A stretch of 64,000 bases of DNA. Origin: CADCVW01 sp964251385 (GTDB lineage: Bacteria > Pseudomonadota > Alphaproteobacteria > Sphingomonadales > Sphingomonadaceae). Location of the stretch: the NCBI GenBank assembly GCA_964251385.1, contig CAXUJK010000003.1, positions 310,001 to 374,000 of the forward strand. Direction: 5' to 3'. The position numbers were made by a program, and so were the translations under genes. Each line of letters begins with the position of its first letter. The first letter of the stretch is position 1. The notes below the pieces were generated by a model. The model did no database searches. It worked only from the letters and a program-made list of their open reading frames with translations, and was not told the origin of the DNA. Below are positions 44,732-53,769 of the stretch, one piece after another.

Positions 44732-46126
44732 TCAGCGCCCAACCAGCCCTGTCGCGACCGCCAATCCTAAAAACGCCAGGAACCCCATCGAGTCCGTCAC
44801 CATCGTCACGAACACGGACGACGCCACCGCGGGGTCGCCGTCGAAGCGTTCGATGACGATCGGCACGAGCACGCCCGCCAGGCCGGCGATGACGATGTTG
44901 GTCATCATCGCCGCCGCGATGACCCCGCCCAGCACCGCGTTGTCGAATACGAGGCTGACGCCGATGCCGATGATGACGGCGATCGTGGACCCGTTCATCA
45001 GCGCGATGCGAACCTCGCGCAAAATCGTGCGCAGCGTGTTGGACTGCGTCAGCTGGTTGGTGGCGAGCGCGCGCACGGTGACCGCGAGCGTCTGCGTTCC
45101 CGCATTGCCGCCGACGCCCGCGACGATCGGCATGAGGATGGCGAGCGCCACCATCTCCGCGATCGCGCCCGAGAACAGCCCGATGATCGTCGACGCGACG
45201 AGAGCGGTGCCAAGGTTGGCGATCAGCCAGCGCACGCGCGCCCTGTACGAATCCAAAATTGGCTCGTTGATGTCGCCTTCGCCCGCGCCCGACAGCAGCA
45301 GCGCATCCTCGCCTGCTTCCTCCTGGATGATGTGGACCACGTCGTCGACCGTGATCATCCCGACCAGCCGCCCGCTGTCGTCGACGACAGCCGCGGTCAC
45401 CAGCGCATACTTCTGGAAGCGGAGCGCGACTTCCTCCTGGTCCATGTCGACCGTGAGGAGCGTCTGTTCGCGCTGCATGATGTCGGCGACCGCGATGTCG
45501 CGCGGGGTGCGCATGATCCAGCTGAGCATGCACGTGCCGATCGGCTTGTGCGCGGCGTCGACGACGTAGACTTCCCAGAAGTCGGTGGGGAGGTCCTTTT
45601 CCTGCCGTAGATAGTCGATGAGGTGGCCGACGCTCCAATGTTCGGGAACCGCGACGAGGTCGCGCTGCATCAGGCGCCCGGCGGATTCCTCCGGGTACGT
45701 CAGCGCCTGTTCGACGGCGGCGCGCTCGTCGGGCTCCATTTCGGAGAGCACCGCGGCCTGTTCGTCGGCCTCCAGATCCTCGATCATCGCGACCGCGTCG
45801 TCGGTGTCGAGGTCCCCCGCGAGCTGGGCCAGCTGGCTGGCGTCGAGATTGTGGAACAGACCCTCGCGGACCCAGTCGTTCATCTCCGCGAACACGTCCG
45901 CGTCGAGAACGTCCGCGATCGCGGAGGCAAGCGCGACGCGGTCGTGCGCCGGGATCAGCTCGAACAGGTCGGCGACGTCGGCGGGATGCAGCGGCACGAC
46001 GAGCGCGCGCGCGCCTTCCGCGTCGCCCGCCTCGACCAGGTCCTGCACCTGCCGGACGAACGCGGGCTTGAGGCGGTCGTCCTCGTCCAGTTGCGCGGAG
46101 GGGACGGCTACGTCGATGTCGGCCAT
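44732..46126 (-). CDS. mgtE: Magnesium transporter MgtE
   Basis: MgtE is a magnesium-gated Mg2+ channel of the inner membrane. The 464-aa protein has the N-domain (MgtE_N superhelix, about residues 30-130), two CBS domains (about 140-265; LMQRDLVAVPEHWSV, DIMQREQTLLTVDMDQEEVA) and five C-terminal helices with the selectivity loop PIVAGVGGNAGTQTLAV. ATG 46126 is used because the upstream extension lacks homology. A DUF1489 gene follows. Confidence 0.95.
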   Translation of the reverse strand: MADIDVAVPSAQLDEDDRLKPAFVRQVQDLVEAGDAEGARALVVPLHPADVADLFELIPAHDRVALASAIADVLDADVFAEMNDWVREGLFHNLDASQLAQLAGDLDTDDAVAMIEDLEADEQAAVLSEMEPDERAAVEQALTYPEESAGRLMQRDLVAVPEHWSVGHLIDYLRQEKDLPTDFWEVYVVDAAHKPIGTCMLSWIMRTPRDIAVADIMQREQTLLTVDMDQEEVALRFQKYALVTAAVVDDSGRLVGMITVDDVVHIIQEEAGEDALLLSGAGEGDINEPILDSYRARVRWLIANLGTALVASTIIGLFSGAIAEMVALAILMPIVAGVGGNAGTQTLAVTVRALATNQLTQSNTLRTILREVRIALMNGSTIAVIIGIGVSLVFDNAVLGGVIAAAMMTNIVIAGLAGVLVPIVIERFDGDPAVASSVFVTMVTDSMGFLAFLGLAVATGLVGR

Positions 46127-46229
46127 GATCGTCCCTCCCTCCGTTGAAGGGGCGGCGCTGTCACAACGGGGTGGCGGCGTCCACCCCGGCGCACTATCTG
46201 CGAGCCGGACTTCACGGGAGCATTCGAAA

Positions 46230-46682
46230 TTGGCCGACCAGACCTTGACCCTCACCCTCGATAGCGGCGGCGATGTCGCGATCCGCCTGCGCGACGATCT
46301 CGCGCCAGGTCACGTCGAGCGCATCAAGCAACTCGCCGCGCAAGGTTTCTACGACGGCGTCGTGTTCCACCGCGTCATCGACGGCTTCATGGCGCAGGGC
46401 GGCGATCCGACGGGAACGGGGACGGGCGGGTCAAAGCAGCCCGACCTCAAGGCCGAGTTCTCCAAGGAGCGGCACGCGCGCGGCGTCTGTTCGATGGCGC
46501 GGTCATCGAGCCCGAACTCGGCGAACAGCCAGTTCTTCATCTGCCTCGCGGACTCGAATTTTCTCGACGGCCAGTACACGGTGTGGGGCGAAGTGACGTC
46601 CGGCATGGATTTCGTCGACAAGCTGCCCAAGGGCGAGCCGCCCAAGACGCCCGGCAAGATTTTGAAGGCGACCGTTTCTTAA
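46230..46682 (+). CDS. Cyclophilin-type peptidyl-prolyl isomerase
   Basis: TTG 46230 has GGAG about 10 bases upstream and gives a 150-aa protein. Cyclophilin motifs are clear: YDGVVFHRVIDGFMAQGGDP (catalytic Arg of FHRV), GTGTGGSK, NSQFFICLAD and LDGQYTVWGEV. No signal peptide, so it is cytoplasmic. It is divergent from mgtE with a 103-base shared promoter region. Confidence 0.94.
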   Translation: MADQTLTLTLDSGGDVAIRLRDDLAPGHVERIKQLAAQGFYDGVVFHRVIDGFMAQGGDPTGTGTGGSKQPDLKAEFSKERHARGVCSMARSSSPNSANSQFFICLADSNFLDGQYTVWGEVTSGMDFVDKLPKGEPPKTPGKILKATVS

Positions 46683-46697
46683 GAAGACGGGCGTCGC

Positions 46698-47567
46698 CTA
46701 GGCGTCTTCGCCCATCGCGGCGAACAACCAGTCGTGAAACATGCTGACCGGGCGGCGCGTCATCGCCGCTCGGCGCGCGATGAACCAATAATTGTACGGG
46801 CTGGGCACCGCGGCGTCGAACAGCCGGCACAGCCGGTCATCGGCCGCGGTCGCCAGGTGACTGTCGAGCATGAAGGCGACGCCCAGGCCGCCGGCCGCGG
46901 CGTCAAGCACGAGCTGCCCGGAATCGAAAAAGTCGATCGCCGCGGGCTTGAGGTCGGGCAAGCCCAACGCCTCGCGCCAGATCTCGAACGCGGTCGGCAT
47001 TGACCGGTGGAGCAGCAGAGTCTCGCCCGCCAAATCTTTCGGCCGCGCGATCGGCCGTGCGCAACTGCCGATTGCGATGACGTGGTTGCTGTCGATGCGG
47101 CGCGCGTACAGCGCGGGCTCGCCGCCCTTCGCCAGCATGATTGCCGCGTCGAGCCCGTCGCCGAGCCGGGCGAGCGGAAGCGGCGCGGTGTCGATATCGA
47201 TGTGGAGATCAGGTCGGCTTGCCCGCAGATCGACGAGACGCGGCATGAGGCGACGGGACGCGAACAGCGATTGAACGCCGAGCTTCATCCGCAGGATCTC
47301 GCCCGTCGCGGGCTGTTCGAGAGCGGAGGCGAGCGCCTCCATGGCGGGCGCGACGCGGCTCATCAGCCGTTCGCCTTCCGCTGTGATGACGAGCAGCTGG
47401 TGACGGCGTTCGAACAAGGGCTGGCCGACGAACCGTTCGAGCGCGCCCAGGCGCCGGCTGAGCGCGGGCGCGGAGAGGGACAAGGCGGCAGCGGCGGACT
47501 TGATTGATCCGGTGCGGGCGATTTCCGTGAAGGCTTCGATCGCGGTCAGCGGGGGCAGGCGGCGCAT
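46698..47567 (-). CDS. LysR family transcriptional regulator (GcvA-like)
   Basis: The protein is about 289 aa from ATG 47567, which gives the usual start MRRLPPLTAIEAFTEIAR. The winged HTH is at about residues 5-60 (SIKSAAAALSLSAPALSRRLGALER), followed by a substrate-binding domain that recognises a small ligand. An upstream ATG at 47603 is also in frame. It faces the CDC48-like gene, and TTGCA/TGCA half-sites in the region between (about 47621-47640) could be its operator. The regulated genes are unknown. Confidence 0.88.
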   Translation of the reverse strand: MRRLPPLTAIEAFTEIARTGSIKSAAAALSLSAPALSRRLGALERFVGQPLFERRHQLLVITAEGERLMSRVAPAMEALASALEQPATGEILRMKLGVQSLFASRRLMPRLVDLRASRPDLHIDIDTAPLPLARLGDGLDAAIMLAKGGEPALYARRIDSNHVIAIGSCARPIARPKDLAGETLLLHRSMPTAFEIWREALGLPDLKPAAIDFFDSGQLVLDAAAGGLGVAFMLDSHLATAADDRLCRLFDAAVPSPYNYWFIARRAAMTRRPVSMFHDWLFAAMGEDA

Positions 47568-47689
47568 GGGCGGCACTTTCGCGATTGCAATTTCTGCATC
47601 CATAGCCGCTTCGTTCGCACTTGCACAATAAATGCTGCACTGCGAGAAAGACTGTGCCTTTTCAGGCATCCTCTCCTAAAACTTTCACA

Positions 47690-47720
47690 GGGTCGGCCCT
47701 TCGGGACCGACCCTTTTTTT
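47690..47720 (+). terminator. Strong rho-independent terminator upstream of the CDC48-like gene
   Basis: GGGTCGG (47690-47696) pairs with CCGACCC (47707-47713), with inner CCC/GGG pairs, a bulged A and a three-base loop, followed directly by seven T (47714-47720). No annotated plus-strand gene ends just before it; the nearest, at 46682, is about 1 kb away and the LysR gene is on the other strand. Confidence 0.85.
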
Positions 47721-47726
47721 ACGTGT

Positions 47727-47753
47727 CGGTTCTCCGGAACCGGCCATTTTTTT
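47727..47753 (+). terminator. Second hairpin with T-run, in tandem with the first
   Basis: CGGTTC (47727-47732) and GAACCG (47737-47742) form a perfect 6-bp stem with a TCCG tetraloop, followed by GCCA and seven T (47747-47753). The 4-base gap makes it weaker than the first. It ends 56 bases before the CDC48-like ATG. Confidence 0.7.
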
Positions 47754-47809
47754 GCGCCGCTCGCAACCCTCGGCCCGCTTCCTATGTTCGTCGGACAAAA
47801 GGAGCTTCC

Positions 47810-50092
47810 ATGGCCGACGTCGAAACCAAACCCGCCCGGCTGCAAGTCGCGAACATGCGTCCCGAGGACGGCGGACGCGGGCTCGCCCGTTTGCCCAAGG
47901 GGCTGATGAACGAGCTCGCTTTGTCCGAAGGCGACGTGGTCGAAATCGTCGGCAAGCGTTCGACGCCCGCGCGCGCGATCCACGCCTACCCCGACGACGA
48001 GGGGTTGGACGTGGTGCGCCTCGACGGCCTGCAGCGCGCCAACGCGGGTGTCGGATCGGGCGATCAGGTCGAAATCCGCAAAACGACTTCCAAGGCCGCG
48101 ACGCGCGTCGTGCTCGCGCCCGCGCAGCAGAACCTGCGGCTGCAAGGGTCGGCGGGGGCGTTGAAGCGCAGCTTCGGTATGCGGCCGCTGACCGCGGGCG
48201 ATGTCGTCGCGACGACGGGCCAGCAGCAGTCCGATCTGCCGCCGGAGCTTCGTCGCATGTTGAAAGCGCCCGCGTTCGCGCTGCAGGAAGTGCGGCTCGT
48301 CGTCGTGTCGACCGCACCCAAAGGCATCGTCCACATCGTCGCCGAGACCGAGGTCGAACTGCGGCCCGAATATAGCGAGGCCAAGGGCGAACGCCGCGCG
48401 GACGTCACGTACGACGATCTCGGCGGCATGGGGACGACGATCGACCAATTGCGCGAGATGGTCGAGCTCCCGCTGCGCTACCCCGAACTGTTCCAACGGC
48501 TCGGCGTCGACCCGCCCAAGGGCGTGCTGCTCCACGGCCCGCCGGGCACGGGCAAGACACGGTTGGCGCGCGCCGTCGCGAACGAATCGGATGCGCAGTT
48601 CTTTTTGATCAATGGCCCTGAAATCATGGGCTCAGCTTACGGCGAGTCCGAAAAGCGGCTTCGCGACATTTTCGAGCAGGCCGCGAAAGCCGCGCCGTCG
48701 ATCATCTTCATCGACGAGATCGATTCGATCGCGCCCAAGCGCGGGCAAGTATCGGGAGAGGCGGAGAAGCGACTGGTCGCTCAGCTGCTGACACTCATGG
48801 ACGGGCTCGAGCCGCGTTTGAACCTCGTCATCATCGCCGCGACCAACCGGCCCGAGGCGATCGACGAGGCGCTGCGCCGGCCAGGCCGCTTCGATCGCGA
48901 GATCGTGGTCGGCGTCCCCGACACGCGCGGGCGTCGCGAAATCCTGGGCATCCACACGCGCGGCATGCCGCTTGCCGAGGACGTCGATCTGGGCACGCTG
49001 GCCAACAACACGTACGGCTTCGTCGGCGCGGACATGGCCGCGTTGACGCGCGAGGCGGCGATCGAGGCCGTGCGCCGCATCATGCCGAAGTTGAACCTGG
49101 AAGAGGGGACGATCCCGCCCGAAGTGCTGGAATCCTTGTCGGTGACGCGCAACGATTTCGAACAGGCGCTCAAACGCGTGCAGCCGTCGGCGATGCGCGA
49201 AGTCATGGTCGAGGTTCCCAACGTGCGCTGGAACGATGTCGGCGGAGTCGACGCGGCGCGCGACAAATTGCGCGAGGGCGTTGAATTGCCGCTCAAGAAC
49301 CCGGACGCGTTCCGCAGGCTCGGTATCCGGCCCGCCAAGGGATTTCTGCTGTACGGGCCTCCGGGCACGGGCAAGACGCTGCTCGCCAAGGCCGCGGCGC
49401 GCGAGGCGGAGGCGAACTTCATCGCGACCAAGTCGTCCGACCTGCTGTCCAAATGGTATGGTGAATCGGAACAGCAGATCGCGCGGCTGTTTTCGCGAGC
49501 GCGCCAGGTCGCGCCGACCGTGATCTTCATCGACGAACTCGACAGCCTCGTCCCCGCTCGCGGCGGGAGCATGGGCGAGCCTGCGGTGACCGAGCGCGTC
49601 GTCAACACGATCTTGGCGGAAATGGACGGGCTCGAGGAGCTGAACTCGGTCGTAGTCATCGGTGCCACGAACCGCCCCAACCTGATCGACCCGGCGCTGC
49701 TGCGGCCCGGACGGTTCGACGAGCTGATCTACGTTCCCGTGCCGGACCAGGAGGGGCGCAGGCAGATACTCGGCATTCACACGAAAGGCATGCCGCTGGC
49801 GGGCGACGTCGATCTCGATCGGCTCGCGGATAGAACCGACCGGTTCACCGGTGCGGACCTCGAAGACCTGTCGCGTCGTGCCGGGCTGTTCGCGTTGCGC
49901 GGCTCGGTCGACGCGACGCAGGTCACGATGGCGCATTTCGAAGCCGGTCTGGAAGAGACGCGCGCGTCGGTGACCGAGGAGATGGAGCGCGAGTACGAGA
50001 AGCTGCGCGAGAACCTCAAGCAGGACGCGATGGCGCCGGGGATCGGGTTCGTGTCGGCCGGCATGCTGACGCCGCGGGGATCGAAGGGCTAG
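47810..50092 (+). CDS. CDC48/VCP-like AAA+ ATPase
   Basis: The 760-aa protein has a CDC48-type N-domain (about residues 1-190; LQVANMRPEDGGRGLARLPK) and two AAA modules. Module D1 has HGPPGTGKTRLA (about 243), FIDEIDSIAPKRG and TNRPEAIDEALRRPGRFD. Module D2 has YGPPGTGKTLLA (about 516), FIDELDSLVPARG and ATNRPNLIDPALLRPGRFD. Both Walker boxes and arginine fingers are present. Such unfoldases, usual in archaea and eukaryotes, occur in some bacteria, probably in protein quality control. AAAAGGAG precedes the ATG. Partners are not visible. Confidence 0.93.
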   Translation: MADVETKPARLQVANMRPEDGGRGLARLPKGLMNELALSEGDVVEIVGKRSTPARAIHAYPDDEGLDVVRLDGLQRANAGVGSGDQVEIRKTTSKAATRVVLAPAQQNLRLQGSAGALKRSFGMRPLTAGDVVATTGQQQSDLPPELRRMLKAPAFALQEVRLVVVSTAPKGIVHIVAETEVELRPEYSEAKGERRADVTYDDLGGMGTTIDQLREMVELPLRYPELFQRLGVDPPKGVLLHGPPGTGKTRLARAVANESDAQFFLINGPEIMGSAYGESEKRLRDIFEQAAKAAPSIIFIDEIDSIAPKRGQVSGEAEKRLVAQLLTLMDGLEPRLNLVIIAATNRPEAIDEALRRPGRFDREIVVGVPDTRGRREILGIHTRGMPLAEDVDLGTLANNTYGFVGADMAALTREAAIEAVRRIMPKLNLEEGTIPPEVLESLSVTRNDFEQALKRVQPSAMREVMVEVPNVRWNDVGGVDAARDKLREGVELPLKNPDAFRRLGIRPAKGFLLYGPPGTGKTLLAKAAAREAEANFIATKSSDLLSKWYGESEQQIARLFSRARQVAPTVIFIDELDSLVPARGGSMGEPAVTERVVNTILAEMDGLEELNSVVVIGATNRPNLIDPALLRPGRFDELIYVPVPDQEGRRQILGIHTKGMPLAGDVDLDRLADRTDRFTGADLEDLSRRAGLFALRGSVDATQVTMAHFEAGLEETRASVTEEMEREYEKLRENLKQDAMAPGIGFVSAGMLTPRGSKG

Positions 50093-51387
50093 GCTTTCAA
50101 ACGCCGCCATCCCCACGCCAGCAGTCCCAGGATCAGCGCGGCCGATATCCAGTAGGGCAGCGATCGCGACTGGGTGTACAGCCAGACGCCCAGGCCCGGC
50201 GCGACGATGAAGGCGAGCCCATTGGCCGCGGTGATCATGCCCGCGACCGCGCCCTGGCTCGACTGCCCGACCGCGAGCGACGCGCCCGCCGTGAAGCCCG
50301 GGCGGATGAAGCCAAAGCCCAGCGAGGACAAGGCGAACCCCATCGTCAGGCCGTAGAGGTCGGTCGCCATGGCATCGATCGTCAGACCTGCCGCCGCCAG
50401 TGCGCAGCCCCAAAGGACGAGCGCGCGCGACGACATGCGCAGGCGCGGGATCAGGCCCCATTGCGCGACAAGCGTCGCGGACGCGCCCGCCATCATGACG
50501 ATCCCGATCAGCGGCTGCGCCTGGACGGGCGGCAGGCCGAGCCGGTCGATGATGAGAAAACCGAGCGGAGTCAGCGACGCGGCCTGCGCGTGGCCCGCGA
50601 CGACGCCGGCCGCCAGCCACGGAAAGATGCGCGGGTCGCGCCACGACAGGCGCCGGGTGCCCGCGGCGGGTGCGTCCGCGGTCGCCGCGATGACCGACGC
50701 GCCTGTCGGAGGCGAACCCAAGGACGGGTAGCTCATCGCCGCGCCGCGTCCGTTGTCCGCGTGCCGCGCCGTGGGCGTGTCGTCGGGCAGCAAGGCCCAG
50801 ATCGCGGCGAACACGGCCGCGCCGATTAATGCGAACGCGAACACGGGGCCGGACAGGCCGACGAACGGCAGCACGAGCAAGGGGGCGAGCGCGGGACCGA
50901 CGATCGTGCCGAGCCCGAACGAGGAGGCGAGCGTCGACAGCGCGCCCGTGCGGTCGTCGCGGGTGGTGCGCGAGGCGACATAGGCCTGCACCGCCGACGG
51001 GGTGGCCGATCCTACCGCGCCGTAGATGCCGCGCACGATCGCGAACACGACGAACGTCGCGGTTCCCGACAACAATCCCGAGAGACCGAACGCGAGCGCC
51101 GACCCGCACAACGTCATGGACACGACGAACCCGCCGATTCCCAACAAGGTGAGCGGCTTGCGCCCGCGCCGGTCGGACTGCCGCGCCCAATAGGGAGCCG
51201 TCGCGACCCACAGCACGGCGGACCAGGTGTAGGCGATCGCCACCCATACGTCGTCCATTCCCATCTGCCGCCCGATCGCGGGCATGACCGATTGCAGCGC
51301 GGTGTTGCCCGCCGCCGCGACCAGCATCCCTGCGTAGAGCAACGCGAAGTGATCCCGACGCAGAGAGGGCGTGGTTCGTGCGTCCAA
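50089..51387 (-). CDS. MFS family transporter
   Basis: The 432-aa protein has about twelve membrane helices and the MFS loop motif ARQSDRRGRKPLTLLG between helices 2 and 3. The start is TTG 51387 with AAGGAA upstream. A polar insert between helices 6 and 7 (about residues 205-245) is typical. Drug:proton antiport is likely, but the substrate is unknown. Its stop overlaps that of the CDC48-like gene. Confidence 0.9.
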   Translation of the reverse strand: MDARTTPSLRRDHFALLYAGMLVAAAGNTALQSVMPAIGRQMGMDDVWVAIAYTWSAVLWVATAPYWARQSDRRGRKPLTLLGIGGFVVSMTLCGSALAFGLSGLLSGTATFVVFAIVRGIYGAVGSATPSAVQAYVASRTTRDDRTGALSTLASSFGLGTIVGPALAPLLVLPFVGLSGPVFAFALIGAAVFAAIWALLPDDTPTARHADNGRGAAMSYPSLGSPPTGASVIAATADAPAAGTRRLSWRDPRIFPWLAAGVVAGHAQAASLTPLGFLIIDRLGLPPVQAQPLIGIVMMAGASATLVAQWGLIPRLRMSSRALVLWGCALAAAGLTIDAMATDLYGLTMGFALSSLGFGFIRPGFTAGASLAVGQSSQGAVAGMITAANGLAFIVAPGLGVWLYTQSRSLPYWISAALILGLLAWGWRRLKA

Positions 51388-51487
51388 GACGGGAGGTTCC
51401 TTAACGCGGCGCTGACCCGCTTAGCTTGCCAAGCCGGGCGGCATTTGCCAACGCGGACACCAGGTCACCGTTACGCGAGGAATGTAG

Positions 51488-52102
51488 ATGTCGGCAACAC
51501 GCGCCCGCGATGCGGGCCGACACGCGCGCGTGCCAAGCCGCGCGGGACCGTTCTGGCAGTTCCTGCGCGGGTTCCTCAAACATCCGGTGATGGTGGGGTC
51601 GGTCATCCCGTCCAGCCGGATGCTGATCGACAAGATGCTCGAACCGGTCGATTGGCCCAATTGCAAGCTGTTCGTCGAGTACGGCCCCGGAGTCGGAACG
51701 TTCTGCCGCCCGATCCTGGATCGCCTGCCCGCCGACGCGACCTTGCTGACGATCGATACCAATCCGGATTTCACCGACTACCTGCGCGACACGATCCACG
51801 ATCCGCGCTTCGTCGCGGTCACGGGGTCGGCGGCGGACGTGGGCAAGATCATCGCCGCGCAGGGGTTCGCCCACGCGGACTTCATCCTGTCCGGATTGCC
51901 GTTCTCGACGCTGCCGGACGGCGTCGGCCCGCGGATCGCGGCGGAAACCTCAGGCGCGCTGCGGGTCGGCGGCGCGTTCCTCGTCTACCAGTTCAGTCCG
52001 AAGGTGCGCGATTTCATCGCACCGCATTTCGACCGCATCGACAGCGGTTTCGAATGGCGCAACATGCCGCCGGCGACCTTGTTCTGGGCGTGGAAACAAT
52101 AA
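51488..52102 (+). CDS. Class I SAM-dependent methyltransferase, PmtA-like
   Basis: The 204-aa protein has a basic N-terminus, then FLRGFLKHPVMVGSVIPSSRML, the start found in phospholipid N-methyltransferases and rRNA dimethylase-like enzymes. SAM motif I follows (FVEYGPGVGTFCRPIL, about residue 58), plus motif II TLLTIDTNPDF and motif IV ILSGLPFSTL. The likely substrate is phosphatidylethanolamine. Its neighbour is a phospholipase D-type synthase gene, supporting a lipid role. Confidence 0.78.
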   Translation: MSATRARDAGRHARVPSRAGPFWQFLRGFLKHPVMVGSVIPSSRMLIDKMLEPVDWPNCKLFVEYGPGVGTFCRPILDRLPADATLLTIDTNPDFTDYLRDTIHDPRFVAVTGSAADVGKIIAAQGFAHADFILSGLPFSTLPDGVGPRIAAETSGALRVGGAFLVYQFSPKVRDFIAPHFDRIDSGFEWRNMPPATLFWAWKQ

Positions 52103-52123
52103 GCTCGTCGGCGCTGGTGCATC

Positions 52124-53293
52124 TCAGCGCCCGTCGAGGCCGAAGTTGAGACGGCGCGACACGTTGTAGTCGAGCACGGACACGACGAGGTGGCTGAGCG
52201 TCCAGCGCACCACGTTGGCGAAGGTGCGTCGCTCGGCGTAGCGGGCGGGCGTGATTTCGTCGCTGTTCGCGCATTCGCCCGAAACGTAGGCGTCGGCCGC
52301 GTCCGCGAACGCACGGTCCTTGATCCGGATCATGATCTCGCAGTTGACGAAGATTGAACGGCGGTCGAAATTGGCCGAGCCGACATAGACGACGTCGTCG
52401 AACACGAACAATTTGGTGTGCAGCTTGGTGGGCTGATACTCGAACACGCGCACCCGCTTGCGCAGCAGCGTGCGATAGGTGTGGCGAGCGGCGGCGACCG
52501 TGGCTTCGTTGTCCGACTTGGCCGCCGTGATCACTCTCGCATTCCCCCGCGCCGCGGCCGCGCCGATCAGGCGCAGGAACGCGCGGCCCGGCCCGAAATA
52601 GGCCGCGACCATGCTCACGCGGCGCGCGCGCGCCATGTCCAGACGCGCTGCAACGGCCCAGGGCGAGAGGAAGTAGGTGGGGCCGCCCAGCAGCCAACGG
52701 ACCGCGCCGTCCTGCTCGCTATGCGCTTCCAGCATAAGGCGCAGATCGCGCGCGCGGGCGCGTGGCCTGCGCATCCAGTCGTGCAGCGCGTCGAAGTAGG
52801 CGGCCAGGCGGCGGCAAGCTTCGCCTTCGACGAGCAGACCCAGGTCGCGCCAGCCGCCGGCCGCGGGCGTCGCGAAGTAGTCGTCGGCGACGTTGAACCC
52901 GCCGACCAGCGCGCGCGCGTCGTCGGCGACCGCGAACTTCTGGTGGTTGCGGATCAGGTAGCGGCGGCTTTTCGTGGGCTCATAGCGGCAGAACGCGGCA
53001 TCCGCGTCGCGCAACGGGGCGAAGAAACTTTCGTCCGCGTCCGACGAGCCAAAGCCATCGACCAGCAGCGCCACGGACACGCCGCGCGCGCGCGCGGCGA
53101 GCAGCGCGGCCATGACCTGGCGACCGGCCACATCGTCCTCGAAGATGTAGTAGACCAAACGCAATGAGGTCCGCGCGTCGGCGATGAGGTCGAGCAGCGC
53201 CGCAAGCAGCGCGGGGCCCTGCGTGATCAGGTGCAGGCCGTGGCCGGCGGCTTCCATGCGCAGCGCGGGCGCGTCGGGGAGGTGATCCGCCAT
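52124..53293 (-). CDS. Cardiolipin synthase-like phospholipase D superfamily protein
   Basis: The 389-aa protein has two HKD motifs: IRNHQKFAVADDARALVGGFN (about residues 113-133; canonical HxKxxxxD) and LHTKLFVFDDVVYVGSANFD (about 300). This layout matches ClsB/ClsC-type cardiolipin synthases, without N-terminal membrane helices. It would join phosphatidylglycerol to another phospholipid head group. It converges with the PmtA-like gene. Confidence 0.86.
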   Translation of the reverse strand: MADHLPDAPALRMEAAGHGLHLITQGPALLAALLDLIADARTSLRLVYYIFEDDVAGRQVMAALLAARARGVSVALLVDGFGSSDADESFFAPLRDADAAFCRYEPTKSRRYLIRNHQKFAVADDARALVGGFNVADDYFATPAAGGWRDLGLLVEGEACRRLAAYFDALHDWMRRPRARARDLRLMLEAHSEQDGAVRWLLGGPTYFLSPWAVAARLDMARARRVSMVAAYFGPGRAFLRLIGAAAARGNARVITAAKSDNEATVAAARHTYRTLLRKRVRVFEYQPTKLHTKLFVFDDVVYVGSANFDRRSIFVNCEIMIRIKDRAFADAADAYVSGECANSDEITPARYAERRTFANVVRWTLSHLVVSVLDYNVSRRLNFGLDGR

Positions 53294-53423
53294 GCGACGC
53301 GCATGCTACCGGTGGGCGAGGCGTGCAAGCCGGGCCATCTTGCCGCGCTTCATTGACCGTACGCGCCGCCGCCTGCTATGAACTGCGGCAACCCTGTAGC
53401 TCGAAGAGATTGGAGTGCCGCCC

Positions 53424-53765
53424 ATGGCGCGCGTCACCGTTGAAGATTGCGTCGACAAGATCCCCAACCGGTTCGACCTCGTCCTGCTCGCCGCACAGCG
53501 CGCGCGGCAGATTTCGGGCGGCGCGGAACTGACGCTCGACCGCGACCGGGACAAGAACCCGGTCGTCGCCTTACGCGAGATCGCCGAGGAGAATGTGCGA
53601 CCCGACCACCTGATGGAAGCCGCGTTGCAGGCGATGCAGAAGGTGCAGATGGACGACGAGGACGCGACGGACGAGGTTGGCTCGCTCAGCGAATCGGCGG
53701 AAGCCTTGCGCCTCACCGCCGCCGCGCCGCCGCGCAACAACAACAGCGGCGGGGATTACGAGTAG
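53424..53765 (+). CDS. rpoZ: RNA polymerase omega subunit
   Basis: The 113-aa protein starts MARVTVEDCVDKIPNRFDLVLLAAQRARQI, the standard omega sequence, and continues DRDKNPVVALREIAE. The C-terminal tail is variable with Asn and Gly repeats. Omega supports assembly of RNA polymerase and is part of the (p)ppGpp site, and the RelA/SpoT gene lies downstream at 54360. A GGAG lies about 9 bases upstream of the ATG. The ATG at 53415 is too long for the family. Confidence 0.96.
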   Translation: MARVTVEDCVDKIPNRFDLVLLAAQRARQISGGAELTLDRDRDKNPVVALREIAEENVRPDHLMEAALQAMQKVQMDDEDATDEVGSLSESAEALRLTAAAPPRNNNSGGDYE

Positions 53766-53769
53766 CGAT

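Noticed and set aside
48632..51247. 871-codon open frame on the minus strand across the CDC48-like gene
   Set aside because: It is antisense to a full-length conserved ATPase and reads as Arg/Gly/Ala-rich sequence without any recognisable domain. High GC leaves such frames open by chance.
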